Shown in pieces: positions 8,365-17,708 of a stretch of DNA of 49,102 nt. The DNA lies in NCBI GenBank assembly GCA_025354165.1, contig JANXNI010000068.1, positions 1-49,102 of the forward strand, written 5' to 3'. Both the position numbers and the translations under genes were made by a program. Source of the stretch: Burkholderiales bacterium (GTDB lineage Bacteria > Pseudomonadota > Gammaproteobacteria > Burkholderiales > Casimicrobiaceae). How positions within the stretch are numbered: position 1 is the stretch's first letter; each line of letters starts with the position of its first letter. The notes below the pieces were generated by a model. The model did not search any database. It saw nothing but the letters and a program-made list of their open reading frames with translations, and was not told the origin of the DNA.

Positions 8365-8940
8365 ATGGGCCACCGTTTATCCAAGATTACAACGAAAACC
8401 GGCGACGCTGGCAGCACCGGTCTCGGTGACGGCTCACGGGTTCCGAAAACTCACCCGCGCGTCGCCGCGATGGGCGATATCGACGAATTGAATTGCGTGG
8501 TTGGCCTGTTGCTGACCGAAGCCATGCCCGAGCCGCTGCGCGAGGCATTGACGGACGTACAGCATGATTTGTTTGACCTCGGAGGCGAGATGTCGATTCC
8601 CGGTTATTTCGCTATCAAGGGCGCGCACATTGAGCGGCTCGAAGCCCTGACCGAATCGCTCAACGCTGATTTGCCGATGCTTAAGGACTTCATTTTACCG
8701 GGTGGATCGCGGGCGTCGGCTTATGCGCATCTGGTGCGCACGGTGGGGCGGCGGGCTGAGCGCACGTTGTTGAGCCTTGCAGAAACAGACTCCGGTGTTT
8801 CTGCGGAATCTCGGATTTATCTCAACCGATTGAGCGACATGGCGTTCGTACTGGGGCGCGTGTTGAACCGCGCGAGTGGTCAGCCTGACGTGCTTTGGCA
8901 TAAGGGCAGAAGCGCAGGCGCTGTTGCTGCTACCGAATAG
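8365..8940 (+). CDS. Cob(I)yrinic acid a,c-diamide adenosyltransferase, PduO type
   Basis: Transfers the adenosyl group of ATP to cob(I)alamin to make adenosylcobalamin in the cytoplasm. The 191-residue length fits PduO-type ATR enzymes. The ATP-binding N-terminal motif is TKTGDAGSTGLGDGSRVPK, followed by AMGDIDELNCVVGL. The helical bundle has FILPGGSRASAYAHLVRTV, GRRAERTLLSL and YLNRLSDMAFVLGRVLN, including the conserved RRAER. The start is the ATG at 8365, since upstream in-frame codons run into the divergent crotonase gene. It lies 20 bases upstream of the peptidase gene and is probably co-transcribed with it. Confidence 0.95.
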   Translation: MGHRLSKITTKTGDAGSTGLGDGSRVPKTHPRVAAMGDIDELNCVVGLLLTEAMPEPLREALTDVQHDLFDLGGEMSIPGYFAIKGAHIERLEALTESLNADLPMLKDFILPGGSRASAYAHLVRTVGRRAERTLLSLAETDSGVSAESRIYLNRLSDMAFVLGRVLNRASGQPDVLWHKGRSAGAVAATE

Positions 8941-8960
8941 TTTTTGAAAGAGCCAGAAAT

Positions 8961-11021
8961 ATGAATCACAACCCACTTCTTTCCGCCTGGAATACCGCTT
9001 ACGGTTTGCCGCCATTCGATCTCGTGACGCCTGCGCATTTTTCACCGGCGTTCGAAGAGGCGCTCAAAGACCATCGCGCAGAGATCGACGCGCTGGCAGC
9101 TTTGGCCGATGCACCTACATTCGAAAATACGCTTGTTCTGTTCGACAAGAGCGGCCGTCTGCTGGCCCGTGTTCGCGAGCTTTTCTTCAATCTGACTGCT
9201 GCGGAAACTTCGCCTGAATTGCAGAAAGTCGAGATGGAACTCGCGCCTAAACTCTCCGAGCACAACAGCGCCATTTACATGAACGCAGCACTGTTTGCGC
9301 GCATCGATGCAGTGCAAGCAAAGGCGAGCGGACTTGGTCTATCGCAAGAGCAGCAGCGCCTGCTGGATCGTGTGCATCTCGATTTCGTGCGCGCAGGTGC
9401 CAAGCTTGCAGCGGACGCAAAGACGCGCTACGCAAAGGTCGTCGCCAAACTGGCTGAACTCACCACGCAGTTTTCGCAAAACGTGCTGGCCGATGAGGCG
9501 AGCTATCAACTCGTGCTGCGCTCTGAAGCCGATCTCGCGGGCTTGCCGCAGTCTCTGCGTGATGCCGCGAAGGAGGCCGCTGAAGCGCGTGGCCTCAAAG
9601 ATACGCACGTGATCACATTGTCGCGCTCGCTCATCGTGCCGTTCCTCACGTTTTCTGAGCGTCGTGACCTGCGCGAACAGGCGCTTACAGCGTGGATGGC
9701 GCGCGGTGAACACGACGGCGCCAGCGACAACCGAAACATCGCCGTCGAAATCCTCAAGCTGCGCAAGGAGCAAGCCACTCTACATGGCTATGCGTCGTTC
9801 GCCGACTACGCGCTCGTTGACCGAATGGCGGGCAAGCCGTCTGCGGTGCAAGACTTGCTCGGCAAGGTGTGGGAGCCCGCAAAACGTCGTGCCGATTCGG
9901 AACTGGACGCCATCAAAGCGATGGCGCTGTCCTCAGGAAACTCTCACGCCATTGAGAAATGGGACTGGCGCTATTTCGCAGAAAAGGTGCGGCAAACGCG
10001 CTATCAGCTGGATGATGCCGAGACCAAACCGTACTTCGAATTAAACGCCATGATCGGCGCGATGTTTGACTGCGCTGGCAAACTCTTCGGCCTCACGTTT
10101 GAGGAGAAGAAGGGAGTGCCGATGTATCACCCCGACGTGCGCATGTTCGAGGTTCGTAACGCTTCCGGCGCGTTGTCGGGAATTTTTCTCTCCGACAATT
10201 TCGCACGGGCATCGAAGAGCGGCGGCGCGTGGATGAGCGCGTATCGCCTCCAATCTCGTATCGGAGAAGCGGGCCAGACGGACATCATTCCGATCATCGC
10301 GAATCACAATAATTTTGCTAAAGCACCAGCCGGTGAGCCCACGCTGTTGAGCCTTGACGACGTGCGCACCTTGTTCCACGAATTCGGTCACGGCCTGCAC
10401 GGCCTGTTGTCGAACGTGACTTACGAGCGCCTGTCGGGAACCAATGTGTTGCAGGATTATGTTGAGCTGCCGTCGCAACTTTATGAGCATTGGGCGCTGG
10501 AACCCGAGGTGCTGGAAAAGCATGCGCGTCACTACAAAACGGGTGAGGCGATGCCGCCGAGCCTGCGCGAAAGGATCGAAGCTGCGCGATTGTTTAACAA
10601 AGGTTTCGAGACGGTTCAATACACGTCGTCCGCGCTCGTTGATATGGCCGCGCACGCGCTCAGCGACTATGAGGGCTTCGATCTGGTCGCGTTTGAGAAA
10701 GCGGAGCTGGCCCGCCTCGGCATGCCCGACGCGATTCCGATGATGCATCGGCTGACGCATTTCCGTCACCTGTTTGCGGGCGACAGTTACGCGGCGGGCT
10801 ATTACGTTTACATGTGGGCGGAAGTACTCGATGCCGACGCGTTTGATGCGTTTGTCGAAGTGGGTGATCCGTTTGATGCGGCGACCGCAGAGCGCTTGCA
10901 TCGTTACGTCTATTCCGCAGGTAACACGATTGAGCCGCGTGATGGTTATGCGGCGTTCCGTGGCCGCGCCGCGAGTGTGGAGCCGATGCTTAAGAAGAAG
11001 GGGCTGCTCGAAGCGGCGTGA
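8961..11021 (+). CDS. dcp: M3 family metallopeptidase, dipeptidyl carboxypeptidase-like
   Basis: A 686-residue zinc peptidase that trims short peptides in the cytoplasm. The active-site motif is LFHEFGHGLHGLLS, with HEFGH as the HExxH zinc site and a downstream Glu as third ligand. The regions YHPDVRMFEV, DNFARASKSGGAWM and AAGYYVYMWAEVLDADAF match the Dcp/oligopeptidase group. The N-terminal PPFDLVTPAHFSPAFEEAL and overall similarity favour Dcp over oligopeptidase A (PrlC), though the two are close. The ATG at 8961 lies 20 bases after the adenosyltransferase stop. It ends in front of a perfect inverted repeat that probably terminates transcription. Confidence 0.93.
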   Translation: MNHNPLLSAWNTAYGLPPFDLVTPAHFSPAFEEALKDHRAEIDALAALADAPTFENTLVLFDKSGRLLARVRELFFNLTAAETSPELQKVEMELAPKLSEHNSAIYMNAALFARIDAVQAKASGLGLSQEQQRLLDRVHLDFVRAGAKLAADAKTRYAKVVAKLAELTTQFSQNVLADEASYQLVLRSEADLAGLPQSLRDAAKEAAEARGLKDTHVITLSRSLIVPFLTFSERRDLREQALTAWMARGEHDGASDNRNIAVEILKLRKEQATLHGYASFADYALVDRMAGKPSAVQDLLGKVWEPAKRRADSELDAIKAMALSSGNSHAIEKWDWRYFAEKVRQTRYQLDDAETKPYFELNAMIGAMFDCAGKLFGLTFEEKKGVPMYHPDVRMFEVRNASGALSGIFLSDNFARASKSGGAWMSAYRLQSRIGEAGQTDIIPIIANHNNFAKAPAGEPTLLSLDDVRTLFHEFGHGLHGLLSNVTYERLSGTNVLQDYVELPSQLYEHWALEPEVLEKHARHYKTGEAMPPSLRERIEAARLFNKGFETVQYTSSALVDMAAHALSDYEGFDLVAFEKAELARLGMPDAIPMMHRLTHFRHLFAGDSYAAGYYVYMWAEVLDADAFDAFVEVGDPFDAATAERLHRYVYSAGNTIEPRDGYAAFRGRAASVEPMLKKKGLLEAA

Positions 11022-11027
11022 CGTAGT

Positions 11028-11086
11028 GTGGGAGCGGCTTTAGCCGCGATTGCGTGAACGTCCATCGCGGCTAAAGCCGCTCCCAC
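11028..11086. repeat. REP-like perfect inverted repeat, likely bidirectional terminator
   Basis: A 22-bp arm at 11028-11049 (GTGGGAGCGG, CTTTAGCCGCGA) is repeated as its exact complement at 11065-11086, with a 15-base loop. The arm is itself internally palindromic (CGGCT/AGCCG). It belongs to the widespread GTGGGAGCGG REP class. It sits between convergent genes, 6 bases after the peptidase stop and 16 before the gloA stop. A relative lies inside the acetoacetyl-CoA synthetase gene. Confidence 0.85.
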
Positions 11087-11102
11087 AAACAGCGGTGGAT
11101 AG

Positions 11103-11492
11103 TTACGATTTTTTCGAATCAATCAACTCAATCTTGTAGCCATCCGGGTCCTGTACGAACGCGATCACGGTAGTGCCGCCTTTGACCGGGCCCGCTTCGC
11201 GCGTGACTGTTGCACCCGCAGCGCGTACCGCATCACAAGTCGCCGCAGCATTGTCGACCGCAATTGCAATGTGACCGAAGCCAGCGCCGATGTCGTAGCT
11301 CATTACGCCGTAGTTATAGGTCAGCTCGATGGTGGCGCCGCTCTGTTCGTCGCCATAGCCAACGAACGCCAGCGAGTATTTCTGCTCGGGCCGATCATTG
11401 GTGCGAAACAACTGCATGCCCATCACGCGGGTGTAGAAATCGATAGAGCGCGGCAGGTCGCCGACGCGCAGCATGGTGTGGAGGACTCGCAT
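11103..11492 (-). CDS. gloA: Lactoylglutathione lyase (glyoxalase I)
   Basis: Converts the hemithioacetal of methylglyoxal and glutathione to S-lactoylglutathione in the cytoplasm. The protein is 129 residues, close to the 135 of E. coli GloA. All four metal ligands are at the E. coli positions: His5 ([10 protein letters not shown]), Glu56 (GATIELTYN), His74 (GFGHIAIAV) and Glu122 (YKIELIDS). This short form is the Ni/Co-type enzyme. The start ATG at 11492 is fixed by His5. It is transcribed alone, convergent with the peptidase. Confidence 0.97.
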   Translation of the reverse strand: MRVLHTMLRVGDLPRSIDFYTRVMGMQLFRTNDRPEQKYSLAFVGYGDEQSGATIELTYNYGVMSYDIGAGFGHIAIAVDNAAATCDAVRAAGATVTREAGPVKGGTTVIAFVQDPDGYKIELIDSKKS

Positions 11493-11603
11493 GGACAGGG
11501 CCTTTAAAAATGTGTGGATTCGGAAACGAGTAGGCCGGGTTGCGGCCCGATTTTGATGAAATTAGGGCGGTGCTGGGTTTTAACTCAGCCGGTAGCCTGA
11601 AAT

Positions 11604-11719
11604 CAACTTTTCCGTTAAACGACGACTACACGTGGGCTAAGGCTATAAATTGCCATAAGTCGACTTTTTGGGTAACTGTCTTTTTTCCCACGTTGAATAT
11701 GGGCTTACACAAAAAGCTA
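11604..11719. repeat. 116-bp palindromic intergenic element, copy B
   Basis: Exactly 116 bp from CAACTTTT to AAAAAGCTA, the most diverged ends of the family. GGGCT at element positions 31-35, GTCGAC at 56-61 and CCC at 84-86 keep their register with no insertion or deletion. It lies in the 400-base gap between the divergent gloA and GGDEF genes. I see no other feature in that gap. Confidence 0.8.
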
Positions 11720-11892
11720 GTAGAACAAACACGGCATCAACGCGACGCTTCCTTCCCTCGCAATTCTGACGCGATTGCCACCACAGGCGACCAAATCACG
11801 CGGTAGGTTACGATCAATTCCGGCGGCGCTAATGTCTGGTGGTGATTGAGTCACCGGCATCGCAGCCAACCTTATTTTTCTTGAACGGGTGT

Positions 11893-13218
11893 ATGTCCCA
11901 ACCTGACGCCTTGCCAGACGCCAACGAGATACCAGGCGCGCTTTCTGCGGCAGACGTTGGCTTGCTGGCTAACAGCACATTAGGCGCGAATATTTCTGTG
12001 GTGAACCGCGAATATCGGTTGCTCTACGCGAATGCGTACTACGCACAGTCTTGTAGCTCAACGCAGGAGAAACTAATAGGGCTTTCGTTGTTTGAGTTAC
12101 ATGACGAAAAGCAAATGCGGGAACTGGAACCGTACTTCAGGCGCGTGCTTGCGGGTGAAACCGTGACGTATGTGCGACTGTCGCGGATCGCGGATCTGAA
12201 CGGCAGGTGGATCACCGTGTCGCTATCGCCCTGGCTAGATCGTGCCGGAGAGGTGCATGGCATCGTATTGGTCTCAATGCAGGTACATGACCTGAAAACA
12301 AACGCGGAGGCTCTGCGCGCCGCGAATGAACGGCTCACATCGCACATCGACAATAGTCCGCTCGCTATTCTTGAGCTTGACAAGAATCTGGGCGTTGCCA
12401 GTTGTTCAATGCAATTCCGCAGCCTTATTGGTCTTGATCTTGACCCCATGCTTGGCGTGCCACTCCTCGATGTACTGGCCTCGGGTGAGGCATTGCAGCC
12501 GCTGGCGCTTGCATTGGCGCGACTGCAATCGGGCGACGAAACGAGAAACCGTGTGGAGGTTGCGTTGCGGCACGTTTCGGGCGCAATCGTTCACACTGAA
12601 TGGTTTAACTCCGCATTGACCGATGAAAGCGGCAAGGGAAGTTCGATCATGTCGCTGGTTCAGGACACCACCGCGCGGACGCAGGCGGAGGCTAGGTTGC
12701 TGGAGTTCGCGATGCGTGATCCGCTCACCGGTCTGAGCAATCGCCGTGCGCTCACTGTTCGGATTGAACAGGCCATGCAAAGCGTCGACACCAGATTGGC
12801 GCTGTTGTTGATTGATCTGGACGGATTCAAGCCGATCAACGATGCCTACGGTCACGCCGTAGGCGACGAAGTGTTGTGTGAAGTCGCGCGTCGGTTGACG
12901 GTTCTTACGCGCAGCGTGGACACGGTTGCGCGGATCGGCGGCGACGAATTTGTGTTGCTTATCAAGCTCGAAACATTGCACCAAACAAACCAATGGCTTG
13001 CGGAATTCGCCACGCGCATCATGCGCTCGCTTGAGGCACCGTACCTGATTGGCGACATGCAGCTGCAAATATCAGCGTCGATTGGGGTAGCGCAAGGCTC
13101 ACCCGTAGCGCCCAACGCGGTCGAACTCATTCGCCGGGCAGACACGGCAATGTACGATGCCAAAAGAGGCGGCAAAGCGCGGGTGCAGTTAGCGCCAATT
13201 CAACTCACGAGAAGGTGA
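11893..13218 (+). CDS. PAS-domain diguanylate cyclase (GGDEF)
   Basis: Makes the second messenger cyclic di-GMP from two GTP. Two PAS-like sensor domains come first (about residues 20-140 and 145-265, the second beginning near HIDNSPLAILELDKN), linked by a short helix. The catalytic GGDEF domain occupies roughly 275-435 and has MRDPLTGLSNRRAL, LLLIDLDGFKPINDAYGH, and the intact active site RIGGDEFVLL. There is no RxxD inhibitory site immediately before GGDEF. No membrane helix or signal is evident, so it is a cytoplasmic sensor. I start at the ATG at 11893; a GTG at 11839 would add 18 residues. The last 19 bases overlap the 3' end of the convergent oxidase gene. Confidence 0.9.
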   Translation: MSQPDALPDANEIPGALSAADVGLLANSTLGANISVVNREYRLLYANAYYAQSCSSTQEKLIGLSLFELHDEKQMRELEPYFRRVLAGETVTYVRLSRIADLNGRWITVSLSPWLDRAGEVHGIVLVSMQVHDLKTNAEALRAANERLTSHIDNSPLAILELDKNLGVASCSMQFRSLIGLDLDPMLGVPLLDVLASGEALQPLALALARLQSGDETRNRVEVALRHVSGAIVHTEWFNSALTDESGKGSSIMSLVQDTTARTQAEARLLEFAMRDPLTGLSNRRALTVRIEQAMQSVDTRLALLLIDLDGFKPINDAYGHAVGDEVLCEVARRLTVLTRSVDTVARIGGDEFVLLIKLETLHQTNQWLAEFATRIMRSLEAPYLIGDMQLQISASIGVAQGSPVAPNAVELIRRADTAMYDAKRGGKARVQLAPIQLTRR

Positions 13219-16202
13219 TCCGCAAGCACCCGAATCGCGTGCTTCGCCTCGCGCGCTGCCCCGTCGTGGATTTGATGACGGCAACTGGTGCCATCGGCCA
13301 CCACAATCGCGTCAGGAGCCTTGCGGATCGCGGGTAGCAGCGACAGCTCGGCCATCTGCATCGACACTTCGTAATGCTTGGCGTCGTAACCAAACGCGCC
13401 GGCCATGCCGCAACACGAGCTTTCGATCAAACTCGGTTTCGCGTCGGGAATCAGCGCAAGCACCGCGAGCGTCGGCGTGATTTCGGCGAACGCTTTTTGA
13501 TGGCAGTGACCGTGAACCAGAATAGGCGCAGCCGCAGGTTTTAGCCGCGAAACAAGGGGTGCCAATTTGTTCGCCTTTGCTTCGCGTTCCAGAAACGTTT
13601 CGATCATCATCGCGTGCTTCGCAACGATCTCGGCATCCTCGCCGAACCGCATCGAAGGTATCTCGTCTTTCATCGTGAACAGACAGCTCGGCTCCAGCCC
13701 GACGATGTCGATTCCGGCCTCTGCGATGGGTGTTAGCGCGGACAGTAAATATTCGGCTTGACGCTTCGCCTCGTCCACCATACCGACCGACAGGAACGTG
13801 CGACCGCAGCACAGATTTCGATGATCGCGATCCCCTTGCGGCATCCAGCGCGGCACGTACACGCGATAGCCCGCAGCCTCGAGCACGCTGATCGCAGCAC
13901 CGACATTTTCACGTTCGAACGCGCCATTAAACGTGTCCACGAAAAGTGCCACGCAGGCTTCGCCGCGTGCTTTCGCTTCAAGAAATTCTTTCAACGATTT
14001 GCGCGGGCCGAGCTCGCTCCAGGCTGTGTCAGCGCGCCACGTTGGCAGCGAGCGCTTCGCTGAAAATCCAAACAGCTTTTCACCCAGTTTCGCGAGGAAC
14101 GGCGAGCGATTACGCAGATTGAAAAGACGCGGCCACTTCGGCGCGAACGACGCTGTGACGGGCAATCGAGCGATCAGGTTATCGCGCATCGAAAATCCAT
14201 GTTTCGCCTTGTAATGATGCAAGTGTTCGATCTTCATTTTCGCCATATCAACACCCGTCGGGCAATCGCGTTTGCAGCCTTTGCAGCTCACGCAAAGATC
14301 GAGCGCCACATGCACTTCCTCGGACGCGATTCCCTCTTTGCCGAGCAGCCCTGAGATCGCCATGCGTAACGTGTTAGCGCGACCACGCGTGCTGGCAATT
14401 TCGTCACGCGTCACGCGATAGCTCGGACACATGGTGCCCGCATCAAACTTGCGACAGTGCCCGTTGTTGTTGCACATTTCGACGGCCTTGCCGAAGCCTT
14501 CCGCCGCGTCGCCACCGGTTCCAGGAGCCGTCGTCGCCTCCGTTACGGGATCGTTCTGCACGTTCCACGCGCTCCAGTCGAGCGCGGTTTTGATCGGGAT
14601 CGTTTTGTAATCGGGCTTGAAACGGAAGAGGGCGGCATCGTCCATCTTCGGTGGGTCGATCATCTTGCCGGGGTTGAACAAATTTTCGGGATCGAACGCG
14701 TTTTTAATCTCACGAAACGCGCCAGAAATCGCGGGCCCGAATTGCCACGAAACCCACTCGCCGCGACATAAGCCGTCGCCATGTTCGCCGCTGTACGCGC
14801 CTTTGAATTTGCGCACTAATGCGCTCGCTTCTTCAGCAATCGCGCGCATTTTCGTGGCGTCACCGCGACGCATGTCGAGGATCGGTCGCACATGCAATGT
14901 GCCCACGCTCGCATGCGCGTACCAGGTGCCGCGTGTGCCGTGCCGTGCGAAGACTTCGGTGAGATTCGCGGTGTAAACAGCTAAGTGTTCCAGCGGCACC
15001 GCACAGTCCTCGATGAAGCTCACAGGCTTGCCATCGCCCTTCAGGCTCATCATGATGTTGAGGCCTGCCTTGCGCACTTCCCACAGGTTTTTCTGCGGCG
15101 CGTCTTCGGTCATTTCCACAACGGCATCGGGCAAGCCGAGCGAAGCAATCAGATCAACCAAATGCTTCAATTGAAGCTTGAGCGCGTCCTTGTCATCGCC
15201 AGAAAATTCAACGAGCAAAATCGCTTCCGGTTGCCCCACCAGCGCCGTCCGCACGGTTGGCGCAAACGCGGGGTTCGACAGCGCCAGGTCAATCATCGTG
15301 CGATCAACCAGCTCCACCGCGGTCGGCCCGAGCTTGACGATGTGTTGCGCCGATTCCATCGCCTGATGGAACGTTGGGAAGTTCACTACGCCCAGCACTT
15401 TTGCTTTGGGAAGTGGACAGAGCGCGAGCGTGAGCGATTTGGTGAAGGCCAGCGTGCCTTCAGAGCCGACGAGCAAATGCGACAGGTTGACGCTGCCGTC
15501 TGCCGTGTAGGGGCGCTCGCTCTGATTGCAAAAAATATCGAGGTTGTAGCCGCCAACGCGTCGCATGACGGTGGGCCAGACGCGCTCGATTTCGCATTGA
15601 TGTTTCGTCGCCAACGATTGCGCGAGATCGCTGATTTGCTTGGCGCGTCCGGTTGCCTCAGACTGCGCACCAAAATTCGCAACACTCCCATCCGCTAACC
15701 ATGCCTCAATGCCCAAAACGTTGTGCACCATATTGCCGTAAGCAATGGATCGCGACCCGCAGGAATTGTTGCCCGCCATGCCGCCGAGCGTGGCCTGCGC
15801 GCTTGTGGAAACGTCCACCGGGAACCACAGCCCATGCGGCTTCAAAAACGCATTCAAGAGATCCAGCACCATGCCGGGCTCGACCTGAACCGTTCGAGCG
15901 GCAGCATCGAAGTTCAGAACGTTGCGAACATATTTCGAGCTATCAATGACTAGTGCAACACCCGTCGTCTGACCGCACTGACTAGTACCGCCGCCCCGCG
16001 CCAACACTGGCACCTTCAGATCACGAGCAATGTCGATAGCGCTCTGAATATCGTCAACCGTTTTCGGCACAAATACGCCAATCGGAATCTGCTGATAGAT
16101 CGAGGCATCGGTGGCATAGCGTGCGCGATCGGCGTCGGTGAACAGCACTTCGCCTTGCGTGTGTGATCGAAGGCGTGCGGCGAGTGGTGAAGTTTGTGAC
16201 AT
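13200..16202 (-). CDS. FAD-binding oxidase with Fe-S domain, YdiJ-like
   Basis: A 1000-residue fusion of a flavin oxidase and an iron-sulfur/CCG protein, laid out like E. coli YdiJ, which is reported to oxidise D-2-hydroxyglutarate. The PCMH-type FAD domain (about 35-260) has VPVLARGGGTSQCGQ and LGGMAGNNSCGSRSIAYG. An FAD-oxidase C-terminal domain follows, with YSGEHGDGLCRGEW. The ferredoxin-like part has NGHCRKFDAGTMCPSY and DLCVSCKGCKRDCPTGVDM. Two CCG motifs follow: LCCGRTFLSVGM and SCCGMAGAFGYDAKHY. It probably donates electrons to the quinone pool or another carrier; the substrate is inferred from the family. It is divergent from the aminotransferase, 89 bases away, and could share regulation. 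Confidence 0.92.
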   Translation of the reverse strand: MSQTSPLAARLRSHTQGEVLFTDADRARYATDASIYQQIPIGVFVPKTVDDIQSAIDIARDLKVPVLARGGGTSQCGQTTGVALVIDSSKYVRNVLNFDAAARTVQVEPGMVLDLLNAFLKPHGLWFPVDVSTSAQATLGGMAGNNSCGSRSIAYGNMVHNVLGIEAWLADGSVANFGAQSEATGRAKQISDLAQSLATKHQCEIERVWPTVMRRVGGYNLDIFCNQSERPYTADGSVNLSHLLVGSEGTLAFTKSLTLALCPLPKAKVLGVVNFPTFHQAMESAQHIVKLGPTAVELVDRTMIDLALSNPAFAPTVRTALVGQPEAILLVEFSGDDKDALKLQLKHLVDLIASLGLPDAVVEMTEDAPQKNLWEVRKAGLNIMMSLKGDGKPVSFIEDCAVPLEHLAVYTANLTEVFARHGTRGTWYAHASVGTLHVRPILDMRRGDATKMRAIAEEASALVRKFKGAYSGEHGDGLCRGEWVSWQFGPAISGAFREIKNAFDPENLFNPGKMIDPPKMDDAALFRFKPDYKTIPIKTALDWSAWNVQNDPVTEATTAPGTGGDAAEGFGKAVEMCNNNGHCRKFDAGTMCPSYRVTRDEIASTRGRANTLRMAISGLLGKEGIASEEVHVALDLCVSCKGCKRDCPTGVDMAKMKIEHLHHYKAKHGFSMRDNLIARLPVTASFAPKWPRLFNLRNRSPFLAKLGEKLFGFSAKRSLPTWRADTAWSELGPRKSLKEFLEAKARGEACVALFVDTFNGAFERENVGAAISVLEAAGYRVYVPRWMPQGDRDHRNLCCGRTFLSVGMVDEAKRQAEYLLSALTPIAEAGIDIVGLEPSCLFTMKDEIPSMRFGEDAEIVAKHAMMIETFLEREAKANKLAPLVSRLKPAAAPILVHGHCHQKAFAEITPTLAVLALIPDAKPSLIESSCCGMAGAFGYDAKHYEVSMQMAELSLLPAIRKAPDAIVVADGTSCRHQIHDGAAREAKHAIRVLADHLLVS

Positions 16203-16291
16203 GGTGTTAGCGTATCAGTGAGCCGCTGAAACGGCACAAGTCGGTTTCGCCCCGCGCATGCAACAATGCGTCCGCAATAAGGAGGCTCGTC

Positions 16292-17518
16292 ATGCTGCAA
16301 CTCAATTTTCATCGCTCAGGCCGACACCAGTTGGCGATCCCGGGCCCGTCGCCCGTTCCAGATCGGGTCGCCCGCGCCATTAGCCTGCCGACCATCGACC
16401 ATCGCGGCCCCGAATTTGCCGGGCTTGGCCTCAAGGTGCTCTCAGGCATCAAAACGATTTTCAAAACGCAGCAGCCGGTCATCATCTACCCGTCGTCGGG
16501 CACGGGTGCGTGGGAGGCTGCGCTGGTGAACACGCTCTCGCCGGGCGATTTGGTGCTGATGTACGAGACCGGTCAGTTCGCCACACTTTGGAAAAAGATC
16601 GCTGACCGCGTTGGCGTCAAAACCGAGTTCATCGGGCCAGCGAACGACGCCGGTTGGCGGCATGGCATTGATGCCAGATTGATCGAAGCTCGCCTTGGCA
16701 GCGACGCCGGTCACGCAATCAAGGCGGTCTGCGTGGTTCACAACGAAACCTCCACCGGCGTGACGAGCAACATCAAGGCAGTACGAGACGCGATTGACCG
16801 CGCAGGTCATCCGGCGCTGCTGTTGGTGGACACCGTCTCCGGCCTCGGCGGCGCCGACTATGAACATGATGCATGGGGCGTGGACGTGTCCATTGCTGGC
16901 TCACAAAAAGGCCTGATGTTGCCACCGGGGCTTGGCTTCAATGCGCTCTCGCAAAAGGCCATCGCCGCCAGCAAAACGTCGAAATTGCCCAAGGCGTACT
17001 GGGCGTGGGACGAAATGCTGGAGATGAACAAAACCGGCTACTTTCCGTCGACGCCTGCCACCAATCTGCTTTACGGTTTGCACGAAGTGCTGGACATGGT
17101 CACCGCCGAAGGCCTAGACACCGTGTTCGCTCGCCATCAACGGCTCGCTGCCGCTTGTCGCGCTGCGGTCAATGGGTGGGGGCTGGAAATTCAGTGTCTT
17201 GACAACGCGTGTCACTCGCCGATTTTGACCGGCGTGGTGATGCCCGCAGGCATTGACGCTGACGCAGTGAGGAAGATTGCGCAAGACGAATACGACACCT
17301 CGCTCGGTCAGGGTCTCGGCAAAGTTAAAGGCAAAATTTTCCGCATCGGACATTTGGGTGAATGCAACGACGTATCGCTCATGGGCACGATTTGCATCGT
17401 GGAGATGAGTCTCGCTAGGGCTGGCGTCGCACTGAAGGGCAGTGGCGCTGTCGCGGCGATGGCAGTTCTGCGCACACCGGCTGTCGCTGCCCCTGCTGTG
17501 CTCAAAGTCGCTGCATAA
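16292..17518 (+). CDS. Serine-glyoxylate / alanine-glyoxylate type aminotransferase
   Basis: PLP-dependent fold-type I class V aminotransferase of 408 residues. PGPSPVPDRV opens the domain. The substrate/PLP site has YPSSGTGAWEAAL, VVHNETSTGV, and the lysine segment SIAGSQKGLMLPPGL that forms the Schiff base. FRIGHLGECN is the conserved C-terminal arginine motif. Relatives transfer the amino group of serine or alanine to glyoxylate in the serine cycle or photorespiration-like pathways. A strong AAGGAGG ribosome site precedes the ATG at 16292. Monocistronic, ending at a strong hairpin. Confidence 0.93.
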   Translation: MLQLNFHRSGRHQLAIPGPSPVPDRVARAISLPTIDHRGPEFAGLGLKVLSGIKTIFKTQQPVIIYPSSGTGAWEAALVNTLSPGDLVLMYETGQFATLWKKIADRVGVKTEFIGPANDAGWRHGIDARLIEARLGSDAGHAIKAVCVVHNETSTGVTSNIKAVRDAIDRAGHPALLLVDTVSGLGGADYEHDAWGVDVSIAGSQKGLMLPPGLGFNALSQKAIAASKTSKLPKAYWAWDEMLEMNKTGYFPSTPATNLLYGLHEVLDMVTAEGLDTVFARHQRLAAACRAAVNGWGLEIQCLDNACHSPILTGVVMPAGIDADAVRKIAQDEYDTSLGQGLGKVKGKIFRIGHLGECNDVSLMGTICIVEMSLARAGVALKGSGAVAAMAVLRTPAVAAPAVLKVAA

Positions 17519-17574
17519 TTTTTAGGGTGGTAGCCCGTGTCCGCGCGTATTATTTTTTTGCCATCATCCTCGGC

Positions 17575-17675
17575 TCCAAGCCGGGGATCCAGACCGTGGC
17601 GAAATATGAGTTTTGCCACGGAGATCCCCGTAGCCACCTGCCTGGATTCCCGCTTGTGGCGAGAATGACGCCGGT
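17575..17675. repeat. Dispersed hairpin repeat (GGGATCCAG type)
   Basis: CGGGGATC (17582-17589) pairs with GATCCCCG (17623-17630), extended inward by CGTGGC/GCCACG, to make a strong interrupted hairpin. It is followed by CTGGATTCCCGC and GAGAATGACG, typical of a dispersed repeat common in proteobacteria. A related sequence lies at 31452-31534. It probably also terminates aminotransferase transcription. Confidence 0.65.
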
Positions 17676-17708
17676 TTGAAATGTGTTGCTTATTTTGGAA
17701 AGAAATTT

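Noticed and set aside
11540-11806. An 88-codon plus-strand frame in the gloA-GGDEF gap
   Set aside because: It runs straight through repeat copy B and has no protein-like pattern or ribosome site.
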